Assembly: GCF_000009625.1 (NCBI RefSeq)
Contig: NC_002679.1
Span: forward strand, 186,001 to 250,000
DNA from: Mesorhizobium japonicum MAFF 303099
GTDB lineage: Bacteria; Pseudomonadota; Alphaproteobacteria; Rhizobiales; Rhizobiaceae
Direction: 5' to 3'
Length of the DNA stretch: 64,000 nucleotides
Below are positions 27,546 through 36,343 of this stretch, piece by piece (the stretch's first letter is position 1; every line of letters starts with the position of its first letter). Made by a program: the position numbers and the translations under genes. The notes beneath the pieces were generated by a model. That model saw only the letters and a program-made list of their open reading frames with translations, was not told the origin of the DNA and ran no database searches.

Positions 27546-27634
27546 GCAGCGCGACGTTACGCTTGAGGAGAGGGGTCGCCAGCAATCTGGTGTCGCGCAT
27601 TGCCTCGCCTGAATTGTTCCCGAATATTCAACCG

Positions 27635-27657
27635 TTGCCTCACATAAGTTGCTCCCT
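27635..27657 (+). repeat. Left terminal inverted repeat of the IS
   Basis: It begins TTGCCTCACATAAG and ends TTGCTCCCT. It pairs with 29312-29335 in inverted orientation and lies 27 bp before the transposase ATG. Confidence 0.6.
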
Positions 27658-27683
27658 ACCGAGGGGTATGAGCAGGGGCGACG

Positions 27684-29198
27684 ATGGGACGGCTGAGCAT
27701 GGCGACAAGGAAAGAACTGACGACGGCGGTTTCAGAGCGCTATCGTGCTTCGACGCGAGCGGAGAAGGCGAGAATTTTGGATGAGTTCGTCGTCATCACG
27801 GGCTTTCACCGCAAGCACGCGATGCGGCTGCTACGACGCCGTGAAGGGCCGTTTTCAGGCCGGCGAGCGCGGCCGCGAATTTATGATGAAGCGGAACGCA
27901 ATGCGCTCATATTGCTCTGGGAGGCGTCTGACCGCGTCTGCGGCAAGCGGCTGAAAGCGTTGCTGTCCGTCCTTATCGAGGCAATGGAACGGCACGGTCA
28001 TTTTGACCCAGCGCTGGAAATCCGGGGCAAATTGCTGGCGATGAGCGCGGCCACGATCGACAGGACGCTGCGACCGATCCGAGAAGGCCTGGGACGTCCC
28101 CGACGACGGCCCGCGGCGCACGCCCTGCGACGGAGCATTCCCATTAGAACGTCGGCGGATTGGGACGATCCTGCGCCAGGCTTCGTTGAGGCGGACCTCG
28201 TGGCCCATAGCGGCCCTTCGACTCGCGGCAGCTTCATCCAAACGTTCGTGCTCACCGACATCGCGACCGGCTGGACGGAATGTGCGCCCCTGCTGGTTCG
28301 CGAACAGACACTGTTGAGCACGGTGCTCACTGAATTGCGCAAGCAACTGCCCTTCGCGCTTCTGGGCCTAGATACGGACAACGACACCGTTTTCATGAAC
28401 GAGACGCTGAAGGCCTATTGCGACGCCGCCAACATCGTCTTCACGCGCTGCCGCCCCTACCGCAAGAATGACCAGGCCTTTGTTGAGCAGAAGAATGGCG
28501 CCGTGGTGCGTAGGATGGTCGGATATCGTCGGTTCGAGGGGCTGGAGGCCGCCACGCTGCTAGCGAAGCTCTACCGGTCAGCGCGGCTGTTCGTGAACTT
28601 CTTTCAGCCATCGTTCAAGTTGATCGCGAAGCAGCGCGACGGCGCACGTATGCGCAAGACGTATAGTCCGCCAGCTACGCCGCATCAGCGTCTGGTTGCC
28701 GACGCTCGCACCTCCGATGCAGTCCGCTCCCGTCTGCAGGAAATCTACGCCGGGCTCGATCCTGTCCTGCTATTGCGCGATATCCGCGCCGTGCAGGAGC
28801 GACTCGCTGCGCTTGCCGATACTTCGCAGGCCATCCGCCCTGACGGCACAGCTCAACCAATCGACCTTTTCCTGGCGAGTTTGCGGACAGCTTGGAAGGA
28901 CGGAGCTATCCGGCCGACGGATCGCCCGATTGTGAAGGCCAAAAGAGGGCGGCGGCGTCCTGACCCTCTCGTCAAGGCAACTGCCGACTTGCGAAATTGG
29001 TTCGAAGCCGAACCATGGCGAACCGGCAGCGAACTTCTGTCACGACTGCAGGCCGAGTATCCCGGCGATTACCCGAACAAACTGCTTCGAACACTTCAGC
29101 GTCGGCTGAAGGTCTGGCGCAGCGAACAGGCGGACGCGCTGCTGTTTGGCCCCTTAAACAACGGGCCACCGATCCCGGAGATCGCAAGGCCAAACTGA
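27684..29198 (+). CDS. DDE (integrase-core) transposase
   Basis: The protein has 504 aa. The N-terminal helical DNA-binding region (RAEKARILDEFVVITGFHRKHAMRLLRR) precedes a retroviral-integrase-like core. Candidate catalytic residues are D171 in VEADLVAHSG, D232 in LDTDNDT and E268 in AFVEQKNG. The 35-residue D-to-E spacing is the classical DD(35)E arrangement. PYRKNDQAFVEQKNGAVVRRMVGYRRFEG is highly characteristic of a transposase group common in Mesorhizobium and other rhizobia. The full length and intact triad suggest it is active. Confidence 0.92.
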   Translation: MGRLSMATRKELTTAVSERYRASTRAEKARILDEFVVITGFHRKHAMRLLRRREGPFSGRRARPRIYDEAERNALILLWEASDRVCGKRLKALLSVLIEAMERHGHFDPALEIRGKLLAMSAATIDRTLRPIREGLGRPRRRPAAHALRRSIPIRTSADWDDPAPGFVEADLVAHSGPSTRGSFIQTFVLTDIATGWTECAPLLVREQTLLSTVLTELRKQLPFALLGLDTDNDTVFMNETLKAYCDAANIVFTRCRPYRKNDQAFVEQKNGAVVRRMVGYRRFEGLEAATLLAKLYRSARLFVNFFQPSFKLIAKQRDGARMRKTYSPPATPHQRLVADARTSDAVRSRLQEIYAGLDPVLLLRDIRAVQERLAALADTSQAIRPDGTAQPIDLFLASLRTAWKDGAIRPTDRPIVKAKRGRRRPDPLVKATADLRNWFEAEPWRTGSELLSRLQAEYPGDYPNKLLRTLQRRLKVWRSEQADALLFGPLNNGPPIPEIARPN

Positions 29199-29216
29199 GG
29201 CTTCCTGGCGCTCGCC

Positions 29217-29267
29217 AAGGAGGCCCGACGCTCCGAAACCCCGGCCATCTCCGCGCCGGGCCTCCTT
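29217..29267 (+). terminator. Perfect 11-bp inverted repeat after the transposase gene
   Basis: The arms AAGGAGGCCCG (29217-29227) and CGGGCCTCCTT (29257-29267) are exact complements around a 29-nt loop. The position, 19 bp after the transposase stop and inside the IS, suggests a transcriptional terminator or a transposase-related structure. No long T-run follows. Confidence 0.45.
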
Positions 29268-29311
29268 CACCCAAGCCGGGAGCAAAATGGATGAGGCAAC
29301 ATTCGAGCCTC

Positions 29312-29335
29312 AGGGAGCATCGTTACGTGAGGCAA
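29312..29335 (-). repeat. Right terminal inverted repeat of the IS
   Basis: The complement begins TTGCCTCACGTAAC and ends TGCTCCCT, matching the left end at 27635-27657. Confidence 0.6.
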
Positions 29336-29360
29336 TACGGGCCTCTCATCCAGATCGTCG

Positions 29361-30629
29361 CGCTATACCCTGAGAGCGCTGGATGTGGATAATGGCAGCG
29401 AGTTCGTCAACAACAGGCTGATCGAATATTGCCTCGGTCACGGCATCGAACTCACTCGCTCGCGGCCTTACCGTAAGAATGACCAAGCGTGGATAGAGCA
29501 GAAAAATGGTGCCGTGGTACGGAAGCTCCTGGGGTATCGGCGCTTCGAGGGCTTGGCGGCGGCCAGAGCGATCACGCGCCTCTACGCGGCATCCCGGCTG
29601 TTCGTGAACTTCTTCCAGCCCTCGTTCAAGCTGGCTGCCAAACAGCGTGACGGTGCGAAGGTGGCTAAGCGCTATCATCCACCGCAGACCCCCTGCGAGC
29701 GTCTCCTGCAGGCGGAGGCTATCCCGATGGCCGCCAAGAACAAGCTGCGCGAGATCGCCGGCGACCTCGATCCGCTGAAGCTGCTGGAGGAGATGCGAGC
29801 TGTCCAGGCTTATTTGGCGGCGCTGGCTGACGGCGAAACACCGCCACCGGCGACATCGGAACCGCCCAACCTGGCCGCGTTCGTAGCCAGCCTATCGAGC
29901 GCCTGGCATGCGGGCGAAATCCGTCCGACCTTCTCCATCGAAGCCAAACCGCGTTACCTGCGAAGTCTACAAAAGGTCTCGACACAAACCCTTATTGCGA
30001 GTCCCTCGCCGACGCTCAAACCGGTGATCCCACCCACTCCTCCCGCGACGATGCAGGAGAAGCCGAAGCCGGTCTACGCCGAGCCTGGCCAAGCCCGCGT
30101 CCAGGCGCTCCGCATGGTGTGGCCGATCGTTTGTCGCCGATTGGAGGAATTCCCCAACATCAACGCCACGCAGCTCTTCGAGGAGCTGTGCGTCCAGTTT
30201 CCAGGTCGATTTACCCGCAAGCAGTACAAAACACTCGTTCGACGGGTCAATCTCTGGCGCCAAGCGGCTCGCGCCCGCGGTGTTGTCGTTGGGCCAAAGA
30301 CTTATCGTCGGCTCAACGACAAACCGCGCGGCCGACGTCCCGACATCGTTAAGGACCATTGGGAAGAGATGGCACGATGCCTTGAAGAGCGTCCGGATCA
30401 GACCGCACTTGAACTTCTCGTCGAGTTCCAGGCCCGTCACCCCGGACGATACAGCTTGCACCAGCTTCACACGTTGCAGAAGCGAGTAAGGGCGTGGCGA
30501 CAACAAGCCGTGCAGCGGCTCATCGGCGAGGTCAGCAGCCTAGCGCCGTATGTCGCTTCAGACTCCGCACGTCTGGCGAGCGGGTAACATTCTTGATGAG
30601 GCAGCCGGTAACAAAATTCCTTGAGGCAA
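29361..30629 (+). pseudogene. 5'-truncated transposase related to the adjacent IS, with its right end
   Basis: The open frame from 29361 to 30587 starts in the middle of an integrase core (LDVDNGSEFVN, second catalytic Asp) and keeps the Glu motif AWIEQKNGAVVRKLLGYRRFEG. It runs to a natural C-terminus with two repeated LxExxPxxxxxQL-type helical segments. It is clearly homologous to the transposase at 27684 but divergent and longer at the C-terminus. The N-terminal half and left end are missing. Right-end GAGGCA repeats at 30598 and 30623 resemble those of the intact IS. Confidence 0.8.
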
Positions 30630-30637
30630 CACGACAT

Positions 30638-31138
30638 CTAGTCTTGGAACAGAAATGCCGTGGGATCCAGACATAGCGATTTAGCGATGCCAGCAATTGT
30701 ATCGACACTGATATTTCCAGCGCCGCGTTCCAACTTCGCGAATGTAATCTCCGAGACGCCGATCAACTCTGCCATCTGATAGCGCAAAAGGTTTCGGCGC
30801 TCGCGCTCACTGTTGATAATGGCGCCAAGGCGCTTCCGGATTGATTGGTCTCCAAGCTCATGAACCCAGGGCTCGATATCGGTTTTGGCTGTCAACAACG
30901 TCGCAATCGAGATCCGAAGAGAACGGGCCATCATGTCTAGGGTACGCAAGGTGACATTGTTCTTACGCCGAGCAGTTTTGATATAGGTCCGGTAGGCGAG
31001 ACCCTTACCAGGCGAAGTATGAAACAACTTCGCCATGTCCTGGTGACGAAGTCGCCTTTGTCGGCGTTCGGCCTCGAGGACCGTCGCGATGTTGGCGCGA
31101 AGCGGGTTGTCCACTTCGCCCTTTCCATTTCGCTTCAT
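30638..31138 (-). CDS. Regulator with two tandem XRE-like helix-turn-helix domains
   Basis: The protein has 166 aa from the ATG at 31138. In-frame starts at 31201 and 31258 are possible, and no clear ribosome site decides. The first HTH-like unit is NPLRANIATVLEAERRQRRLRHQDMAKLF through ISIATLLTAK. The second, better conserved unit is RKRLGAIINSERERRNLLRYQMAELIGVSEITFAKLERG through DPTAFLF. It lies between IS remnants and faces them, so it may belong to a mobile element or prophage. Target unknown. Confidence 0.7.
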   Translation of the reverse strand: MKRNGKGEVDNPLRANIATVLEAERRQRRLRHQDMAKLFHTSPGKGLAYRTYIKTARRKNNVTLRTLDMMARSLRISIATLLTAKTDIEPWVHELGDQSIRKRLGAIINSERERRNLLRYQMAELIGVSEITFAKLERGAGNISVDTIAGIAKSLCLDPTAFLFQD

Positions 31139-31289
31139 AAATCGATGCGTGCGCACAATTTGCCTGTCGCTCGGCCCTTTTGCCCTGACGATGTAGCCCA
31201 TAGTAAAATGACAGACAACATAGCCCGAGCGCCACTCATTTCCGACCCCGGCGTTCATTCGTAAGCCTTAGCGATTGCGCGCGCTGGCC

Positions 31290-31792
31290 GCGGCAGGACA
31301 CAGTTCGGCCGAACTCTGGCGGAACTGAACATCGAGATCCTCTGCGCCAATTCCAGCCAGGCCAAGGCCGCGTGGAGCGCGTCAATCGCACGCTTTAGGA
31401 CCGGCTTGTGAAGGAACTGCGCCTCGCGGGCATATCCGACATCGAGGCGGCCAACGCCTTCCTGCCGGTGTTCACTACGAGCTTCAACCAGAAGTTCGCC
31501 AAGGCCCCCTACCCGGCGTGACAATCTGCATCGCGCCTTGAACGTCGCGCCCGATCGACTCCGCGACGTGCTTTGCAAGCGCGAGCAGCGCTATATCGGC
31601 CAGCAGTTGTCGTTCTCCTACGAACGCAAACAGATCATACTCGAGAAGAACGGCATCTCGTGCGGGCTGGTTGGCAAGGAGCAGCGCGTCACGCACACTG
31701 CGATCACCGGGAACAAGCGGCTTGGTGAAGTGCGCCTCCCCCACCGTCCGGATTTTGAGCCTGAGACACTTGCACAGCGATTTGTGAAATAG
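31290..31792 (+). pseudogene. Frameshifted ISNCY-type transposase C-terminal fragment
   Basis: Pieces in changing frames read ALAELNIEILCANSSQA, GRVERVNRTL, a stop, DRLVKELRLAGISDIEAANAFLP, then DNLHRALNVAPDRLRDVL, CKREQRYIGQQLSFSYERKQ and GLVGK. These match in order the end of the integrase core and C-terminal region of ISNCY-group transposases. A stop codon, a frameshift near 31520 and a missing N-terminal half make it a relic. Confidence 0.75.
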
Positions 31793-31827
31793 TTTATTGA
31801 TCCAATGAACCTGGAGAGAAGTTAGTC

Positions 31828-32152
31828 ATGGGAACCAGCGGCCAACTTTTGCTTCCTGGAAATGTCGGTCGCGAAACGCGCCAGGTCGGCAACACAGTCA
31901 AGCTCAGTGTCGCCACCAACCGGTCATGGCTCGACGAGGAGTGCCAAAGAAAATCAGTCAGCGATTGGATGACGGTCACCTTCTATGGCCGATTTCGTGC
32001 CGCGCCAGATTCACAAAGGCGACAAGGTGCTCGTCCAGGCGCGCGTGTCGGAAAGCATGCATCAGAAGGACGGCGTCATCCACTCCACCACGGACGTGAT
32101 CGCCGAAGACATCGATCTGTTCGCTCACGCCAGCCCGAGACCCGATCAGTGA
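31828..32152 (+). pseudogene. Single-stranded-DNA-binding (SSB) protein homologue split by a frameshift
   Basis: It starts with a good GGAGAG site. The first frame reads GNVGRETRQVGNTVKLSVATNRSW and DWMTVTFYGRF, the N-terminal OB-fold strands of SSB. The second frame continues ADFVPRQIHKGDKVLVQARV and TTDVIAEDIDLFA, the C-terminal strands, to a stop at 32150. The change of frame lies at about 31985-31995. Restoring one copy of an 8-bp GCCGATTT repeat would rejoin the frames. SSB homologues are common in conjugation loci and protect the incoming strand. Confidence 0.65.
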
Positions 32153-32736
32153 AGCCGGCGCGTAAAACCATTGGCGCTGCCCTTGCGATCGCGGCGACAT
32201 CTTGCGGCCTCGCCCTGATAATGCCGCCAGTCGCCCCAGCGCAGGTTCCCACGTTGGACACCGCCACGACGCTCGACGTCTATACCCCGGGCGACCACGT
32301 AGCGAGCAATCCGATGCGCGTCGTGGTCCTCTCGCCCACGACGTTTCAGGATGTCGAAAGCAAGCAAAAATACCGGCTCTACGGGGTTGACGCCTGCGAC
32401 CTGGGCCAGACCGCGAGGCTCGGAAAGCAGACATGGCCATGTGGCGTTGTCGCCATGGCATGGCTCGTGAACGCCACCTTGAACAAATGGGTTGTCTGCT
32501 CGCCGATCCGGAAAGACGAGGCTGTCATCGTCGCGCGTTGCGCAACCGGCGAAATGGCCGACATCGCAGGCGAAATGCTGAAAGCCGGTATAGCCATCAC
32601 CCTCCCCGACGATCCCGATCGTCGCATCCCCATCTACGCCCAGCTCGAGCGTGAAGCTCGCGAATCCTATCGCGGTATTTGGGCCAGCGCCTTCCAGATG
32701 CCTTGGCTGTACCGGAAATCCTCGCCAAATCCATGA
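32149..32736 (+). CDS. Secreted thermonuclease (SNase)-like protein
   Basis: The protein has 195 aa from a GTG that overlaps the stop of the SSB-like frame (GTGA). A signal peptide covers about residues 1-34 (KPARKTIGAALAIAATSCGLALIMPP, then VAPAQV). The mature part resembles SNase-like OB-fold proteins found with T4SS loci: KYRLYGVDACDLGQTARLGKQTWPCG, then a C-terminal AQLEREARESYRGIWA. The catalytic Arg/Glu pattern of staphylococcal nuclease is not convincingly present, so enzymatic activity is doubtful. A paralogue lies at 41026-41625. Confidence 0.75.
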   Translation: MKPARKTIGAALAIAATSCGLALIMPPVAPAQVPTLDTATTLDVYTPGDHVASNPMRVVVLSPTTFQDVESKQKYRLYGVDACDLGQTARLGKQTWPCGVVAMAWLVNATLNKWVVCSPIRKDEAVIVARCATGEMADIAGEMLKAGIAITLPDDPDRRIPIYAQLEREARESYRGIWASAFQMPWLYRKSSPNP

Positions 32737-32750
32737 CCCCGGAGCACGAC

Positions 32751-33359
32751 ATGCGTCCCTTTCGCCATATCCTTCCCGTCGTTGCATCCGCGGCGTTGCT
32801 CGCCGGCTGCGCCGGGCGTTCGCCGGATGCTTCACATTCTGCTTTCGCCAGCCCCGTTGCGGTCACTGACCCCTATTGGACGCCGGGTTGGGTCAGCCGC
32901 AGCAGGCAGGAGTATGCCCCCGACTGGGGCCGCTTCCCGCCGATCGTGACCCGGCTCACCGGCTACCCAACAGAAGCCCAGGCGAACAACGCTTTGCGCC
33001 GCTCGCGTTGGAGCTCCGTGCCTGTGCGATCGCTCACGAAGGAAGGCATAAAGACGATCTCCGTCCCCGCAGAAGCCCCGGACATGATTGCCGCAGGCGT
33101 CCGCGTCTTTGCCTGCCGGCCAGGAGCGCTCAACGGCTATTCCGGCCGCGTGCAATATTACAACGGCCCCGTCGTCGCCTGCGCTTGCGACCTCCTGTCG
33201 GAAGATGGCCGCGTGCTGGCCCGAGTACCCCTCAATTTCTACTACTGGCAGAAGGCTTGGCGCGTCCAAGACCCAAGACCGTCCTACAAGTCCGTGCCGT
33301 GGGCCTATCAGGAACCCTCGCCCCCAAAGAGCAAGGGTTGGTTCGGCGACCGCTATTAA
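32751..33359 (+). CDS. Putative lipoprotein of the transfer locus
   Basis: The protein has 202 aa. The ATG at 32751 has a GGAG site (32740) at correct spacing. The N-terminus is a lipoprotein signal with an LAGC lipobox near residue 19 (ASAALLAGCAGRSPD), so the product should be anchored to the periplasmic side of a membrane. The mature domain (APDWGRFPPIVTRLTGYPTEAQANNALRRSRW...) is not recognised. The gene follows the SNase-like gene by 14 bp and probably shares its operon. Confidence 0.75.
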   Translation: MRPFRHILPVVASAALLAGCAGRSPDASHSAFASPVAVTDPYWTPGWVSRSRQEYAPDWGRFPPIVTRLTGYPTEAQANNALRRSRWSSVPVRSLTKEGIKTISVPAEAPDMIAAGVRVFACRPGALNGYSGRVQYYNGPVVACACDLLSEDGRVLARVPLNFYYWQKAWRVQDPRPSYKSVPWAYQEPSPPKSKGWFGDRY

Positions 33360-33589
33360 GCGGCGCCGTCACACTCCAATGGTCGAGCCGAACATACGGC
33401 GGAACGGTCCCTGTCGCAAAACCAAAGCTTTCGCGACTGGCTTCTGCGACGCTACGGATGTGTCGTCACGCAGCTTGCCGATTTACTACCACGTCTCTCT
33501 CGCTATCGGCCGATGACCGCTCGGCAATGCTCTCGCCGAGCCTATTTTTCCCAGGCGGTCGCGGATAAATTCTAGCAGCTACACGCAAT

Positions 33590-33865
33590 TCACCATTGCC
33601 GGTCATGCTCTTCTGGCTGGTGCTCGCTTCGCACGAACACATCCAGCACTTGCGCTATATCAACCCCTGAGGAGGATATATTGCGCACCATGCCCCTCGA
33701 CATCGCCGGCCGCATGGCTCCAATAACGCAGCATGCCCCGACGAGCGCTGCCACGGCATCGCCGTCGTTCTCCGTCAATAGTTGCTCCGCCAGCGCTCTC
33801 ACCCCTCGCGGAATCTGATCGATATCTTCGCCACCGAGCGACCATCGACGATTTTCTTCCGTCAC
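33590..33865 (-). CDS. Small hypothetical protein coupled to the acyltransferase gene
   Basis: The protein has 91 aa. A GTG start at 33865 sits behind a perfect AGGAGGTG site and overlaps the acyltransferase stop by four bases (GTGA), strong evidence of translation. The sequence (TEENRRWSLGGEDIDQIPRGVRALAEQLLTENDGDAVAALVGACCVIGAMRPAMS) is compact, helical and lacks a signal peptide. No family recognised. The 230 bp between it and 33359 hold no gene. Confidence 0.65.
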   Translation of the reverse strand: MTEENRRWSLGGEDIDQIPRGVRALAEQLLTENDGDAVAALVGACCVIGAMRPAMSRGMVRNISSSGVDIAQVLDVFVRSEHQPEEHDRQW

Positions 33866-34956
33866 GGCGACACCTCCTGCACTGTTCGATTTGACCATTG
33901 GCGCCCGAGCTGGCGGAGCGGATCTCCCATCACCGCCGTCAGCACATGAGACATCCCGATTGCCGTCGCGATCGATAACGTTGCGGTCGCCGAGGCACCC
34001 AGGAAATGGCCAAGCGACCAGTTGTACAGCGCCAGCACCGGCAGATGGATCAGGTAGAGGGCATATGAGATACCTCCTAGTCGGTGCAGCACCCGCCCTG
34101 GCCAGGTCACGGAACCGGCCTGCAGGGTCGCCCTTGCCACGATCCAACCGCACATCAACGCCAGCATGGCAGTCGCCACGCCATGCGTCGCCGGCGGCAA
34201 GATCGCCAAAATGAAGGCCGCGACCGACATCCAGAACGCCGCTTCCATGTTGCCGATCGCCCGCACGTGTTCCGCCAGACGCGGCCATGAGCTTGTCCCC
34301 ATGATTGCTCCGATCGCCAGCCCGACCGCGATTGCATCGATGCGAAACGTCCAAAGCGTCCCGCCCCATGGCCGGGGCGTGAACGCCCCGACCACGAGGA
34401 CGAGCCCGGCCAGCGCGACAAGCGCACGACGCGGTAGCAGGAACACCAGGAGCGGAGCCAGCAGGTAGAATTGCACCTCGGCGGCGACCGACCAAAATGG
34501 CGCGAACGCAAAGGCGTTCCCGCACCCTGCGGCGCCCCCGAAACAGGGCGCCCAATGTACATTCGAGATAAACGCGAAGGCCGCCTTCGCATCCTCAGGC
34601 TCAATGCCGCTTCCCGGGATGATCAACCCGATCGAAAGGATGGTGCCGACGCACCAGGCCAGCGGCACGATCCGCATGGCACGCCTGACATAGAAGGCCA
34701 AGGCTGCTTCGAGCGCGCCGCGCTCATGGCGCAGGCTTCGTAATGAGCGTTCCACCACCAGGCCGGAAATCACAAAGAACAGGTCGACCCCGACGCTCCA
34801 TGCCGGCGCAAACAGCAGAGCGGCGGCCGTCCCGCCTTCTCCGAAGACCGGCCCGACATGCGACAGCACCACCAGCCCGATCGCCAGGCCTCGCAATTCA
34901 TCCAGCCCCGATAAGCGAGCTTCTTGTTCCATCCAAATATCACGCTCGACAATCAC
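33862..34956 (-). CDS. Acyltransferase 3 family membrane protein
   Basis: The protein has 364 aa (ATG 34932 is an alternative start eight codons in). It begins with the hallmark RLSGLDELRGLAIGLVVLSHVGPVFG, whose His is the likely catalytic residue, and continues with VGVDLFFVISGLVVERSL. About ten hydrophobic segments follow, ending with ISYALYLIHLPVL. These integral membrane enzymes O-acylate sugars in exopolysaccharide, lipid A or peptidoglycan. Its presence in a conjugation locus may relate to cell-surface modification. It is transcribed away from the secreted-protein gene at 35000. Confidence 0.9.
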   Translation of the reverse strand: MIVERDIWMEQEARLSGLDELRGLAIGLVVLSHVGPVFGEGGTAAALLFAPAWSVGVDLFFVISGLVVERSLRSLRHERGALEAALAFYVRRAMRIVPLAWCVGTILSIGLIIPGSGIEPEDAKAAFAFISNVHWAPCFGGAAGCGNAFAFAPFWSVAAEVQFYLLAPLLVFLLPRRALVALAGLVLVVGAFTPRPWGGTLWTFRIDAIAVGLAIGAIMGTSSWPRLAEHVRAIGNMEAAFWMSVAAFILAILPPATHGVATAMLALMCGWIVARATLQAGSVTWPGRVLHRLGGISYALYLIHLPVLALYNWSLGHFLGASATATLSIATAIGMSHVLTAVMGDPLRQLGRQWSNRTVQEVSP

Positions 34957-34964
34957 TAGTACAT

Positions 34965-34980
34965 TGATTTAATCATAGGG
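34965..34980 (+). promoter_or_regulatory. Palindromic motif shared with 39365 (copy 1)
   Basis: TGATTTAATCATAGGG is identical to the sequence at 39365-39380. Its core TGATTTAATCA is a 5-1-5 palindrome. It lies 19 bp before the ATG at 35000 and in the divergent region with the acyltransferase gene. It could be an operator or include a -10 element. Confidence 0.5.
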
Positions 34981-34999
34981 CATACAAGCGAGGCAAGGA

Positions 35000-35590
35000 A
35001 TGCACGAACGCCTGACATTTGTCGCAGTCGCGGCTGCCCTTACATTGGCGCCTCACGCTTCGGCTCAGTCGCTCACGCATGATCCGAACGCCTGGCGCGC
35101 CGTCGCCTATGCCGATCTCGAGCTCCCGAACTCGGAAGCTGTTCCCTACGCCTCGCTATGGGCCGACCGGCTGAAGAAGAACAACGACCTCTACGCGGCC
35201 AAAGGCGATACGCGCTTTGTGGTCGCCAACGCGCCGGCTTCCGAGAGCCACATCGTCGTGCGCAGCCCGACGAAAACCGTCGTCCTCTCGGTCCTGCACA
35301 CGCTTACCGGCTGCTCGCCCATCCGCACGGACCCCGTCGGCAATGCCACGCTGAAACGATGCCCGATGCGCTTGGCGATCTATCAGAATGGCCGATCCAC
35401 GGTCGCCGACGCTGGCTCCGGCTGTTTCATCGAATATGGCGCGCAACCGAACAACGTCCGCCCCGACCTCGCCCGGAATGGTGCGATGGGTGCATATGAT
35501 GTTCAAGCCAAAACCATTCGCGCCGGCATCGTATTCCAAGGTGAAATCGCCCCGGAATGCCAATTCCGGGTCCCTGTCCCGCAACCCTAG
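35000..35590 (+). CDS. Secreted hypothetical protein of the transfer locus
   Basis: The protein has 196 aa. The signal peptide is residues 1-22 (ERLTFVAVAAALTLAPHASAQS) with an ASA cleavage site. The mature protein has four cysteines (in LTGCSPI, KRCPMRL, SGCFIE and PECQFR), suggesting periplasmic disulfides. No family is recognised. The ribosome site is AGGCAAGGA. It heads a run of three secreted-protein genes (35000, 35800, 36344). Confidence 0.75.
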   Translation: MHERLTFVAVAAALTLAPHASAQSLTHDPNAWRAVAYADLELPNSEAVPYASLWADRLKKNNDLYAAKGDTRFVVANAPASESHIVVRSPTKTVVLSVLHTLTGCSPIRTDPVGNATLKRCPMRLAIYQNGRSTVADAGSGCFIEYGAQPNNVRPDLARNGAMGAYDVQAKTIRAGIVFQGEIAPECQFRVPVPQP

Positions 35591-35799
35591 AGGAAGCAGC
35601 CCACGCCTGTGTTTCGGCAACCTCGATACCCCGAAGGAGCGCAATCATGATCGACATGGAGAACCTGACGTTATTCAGGACACCAGCCTGCCACCGGCCA
35701 TCGCCAGCGGATCAATGCTTCCCTGGCGGCGCGCGATGCGAGGCCTTGACCGCGGCTCCTGCCGGCGGCCACGGCGGTGTGAAGCTCAGGAGGTTTACC

Positions 35800-36333
35800 A
35801 TGTCCACGCTTGCCGCCCTCGCGATTATCCCCATGTCTGCCATCTCCGCACACGCATGGGAGCCTCTAGGCTACCAGTCGCTCACGACCACAGACGCGCA
35901 ACCGGCCATACAGACCGCATGGTCCGATATCATCGCCTCTAATGCCGCCTATTGGCGTGACGAGCTGCACAGAACCATTCCGGCCGGGCAGATACCGCCA
36001 CTCGATATCCTGTCGAAGCCCATCAAAGTCGGATCGCATACCTTCATCGTCTCGATCGCCTCGACCCGCAAATGCGAGACTGGCGCAAACAACGCCAGTT
36101 CTTCCATAGAGCCTGACCTATGCGAGGCGCGCATCATTGATCCAGACAGCGGCAAAATCGTTGCACGCGCCGAAGCCTGCTACGTCGATCTGTCCGATGA
36201 CGATCGACCCCAGGCCAATCGTGACGATCGAACCGAAATCGACGTCAAAGCGAACGCCAAAGAGATTCACTTTCGTTCCTTCGTCGGCGGCACGAATTGG
36301 CCTCGATGCACAACCAGCGTCAAGCTTCCGTGA
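35800..36333 (+). CDS. Secreted hypothetical protein of the transfer locus
   Basis: The protein has 177 aa from the ATG at 35800, which follows a perfect AGGAGG. A GTG at 35779 would add KLRRFT and give the signal peptide a basic n-region, so it is a serious alternative. A longer frame from 35647, also with a ribosome site, is possible. Signal cleavage is expected after SAHA. The mature sequence (IQTAWSDIIASNAAYWRDELHRTIPAGQIPPLDIL) has Cys pairs but no family I recognise. Confidence 0.7.
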   Translation: MSTLAALAIIPMSAISAHAWEPLGYQSLTTTDAQPAIQTAWSDIIASNAAYWRDELHRTIPAGQIPPLDILSKPIKVGSHTFIVSIASTRKCETGANNASSSIEPDLCEARIIDPDSGKIVARAEACYVDLSDDDRPQANRDDRTEIDVKANAKEIHFRSFVGGTNWPRCTTSVKLP

Positions 36334-36343
36334 GGCACATCCT

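Larger units (their letters stand above)
27635..29335 (+). mobile_element. Intact insertion sequence of about 1.7 kb with a DDE transposase
   Basis: Imperfect inverted repeats bound the element. The left end 27635-27657 begins TTGCCTCAC and ends TGCTCCCT. The complement of the right end 29312-29335 also begins TTGCCTCAC and ends TGCTCCCT, with one length difference between. An extra GAGGCAA copy lies 35 bp inside the right end. A single long transposase gene fills the element. No target duplication could be recognised by eye. Exact outer bases are uncertain by a few positions. Confidence 0.65.

Noticed and set aside
35388..35942. Plus-strand 184-codon frame spanning two secreted-protein genes
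   Set aside because: Runs in a different frame through two better supported genes with signal peptides.
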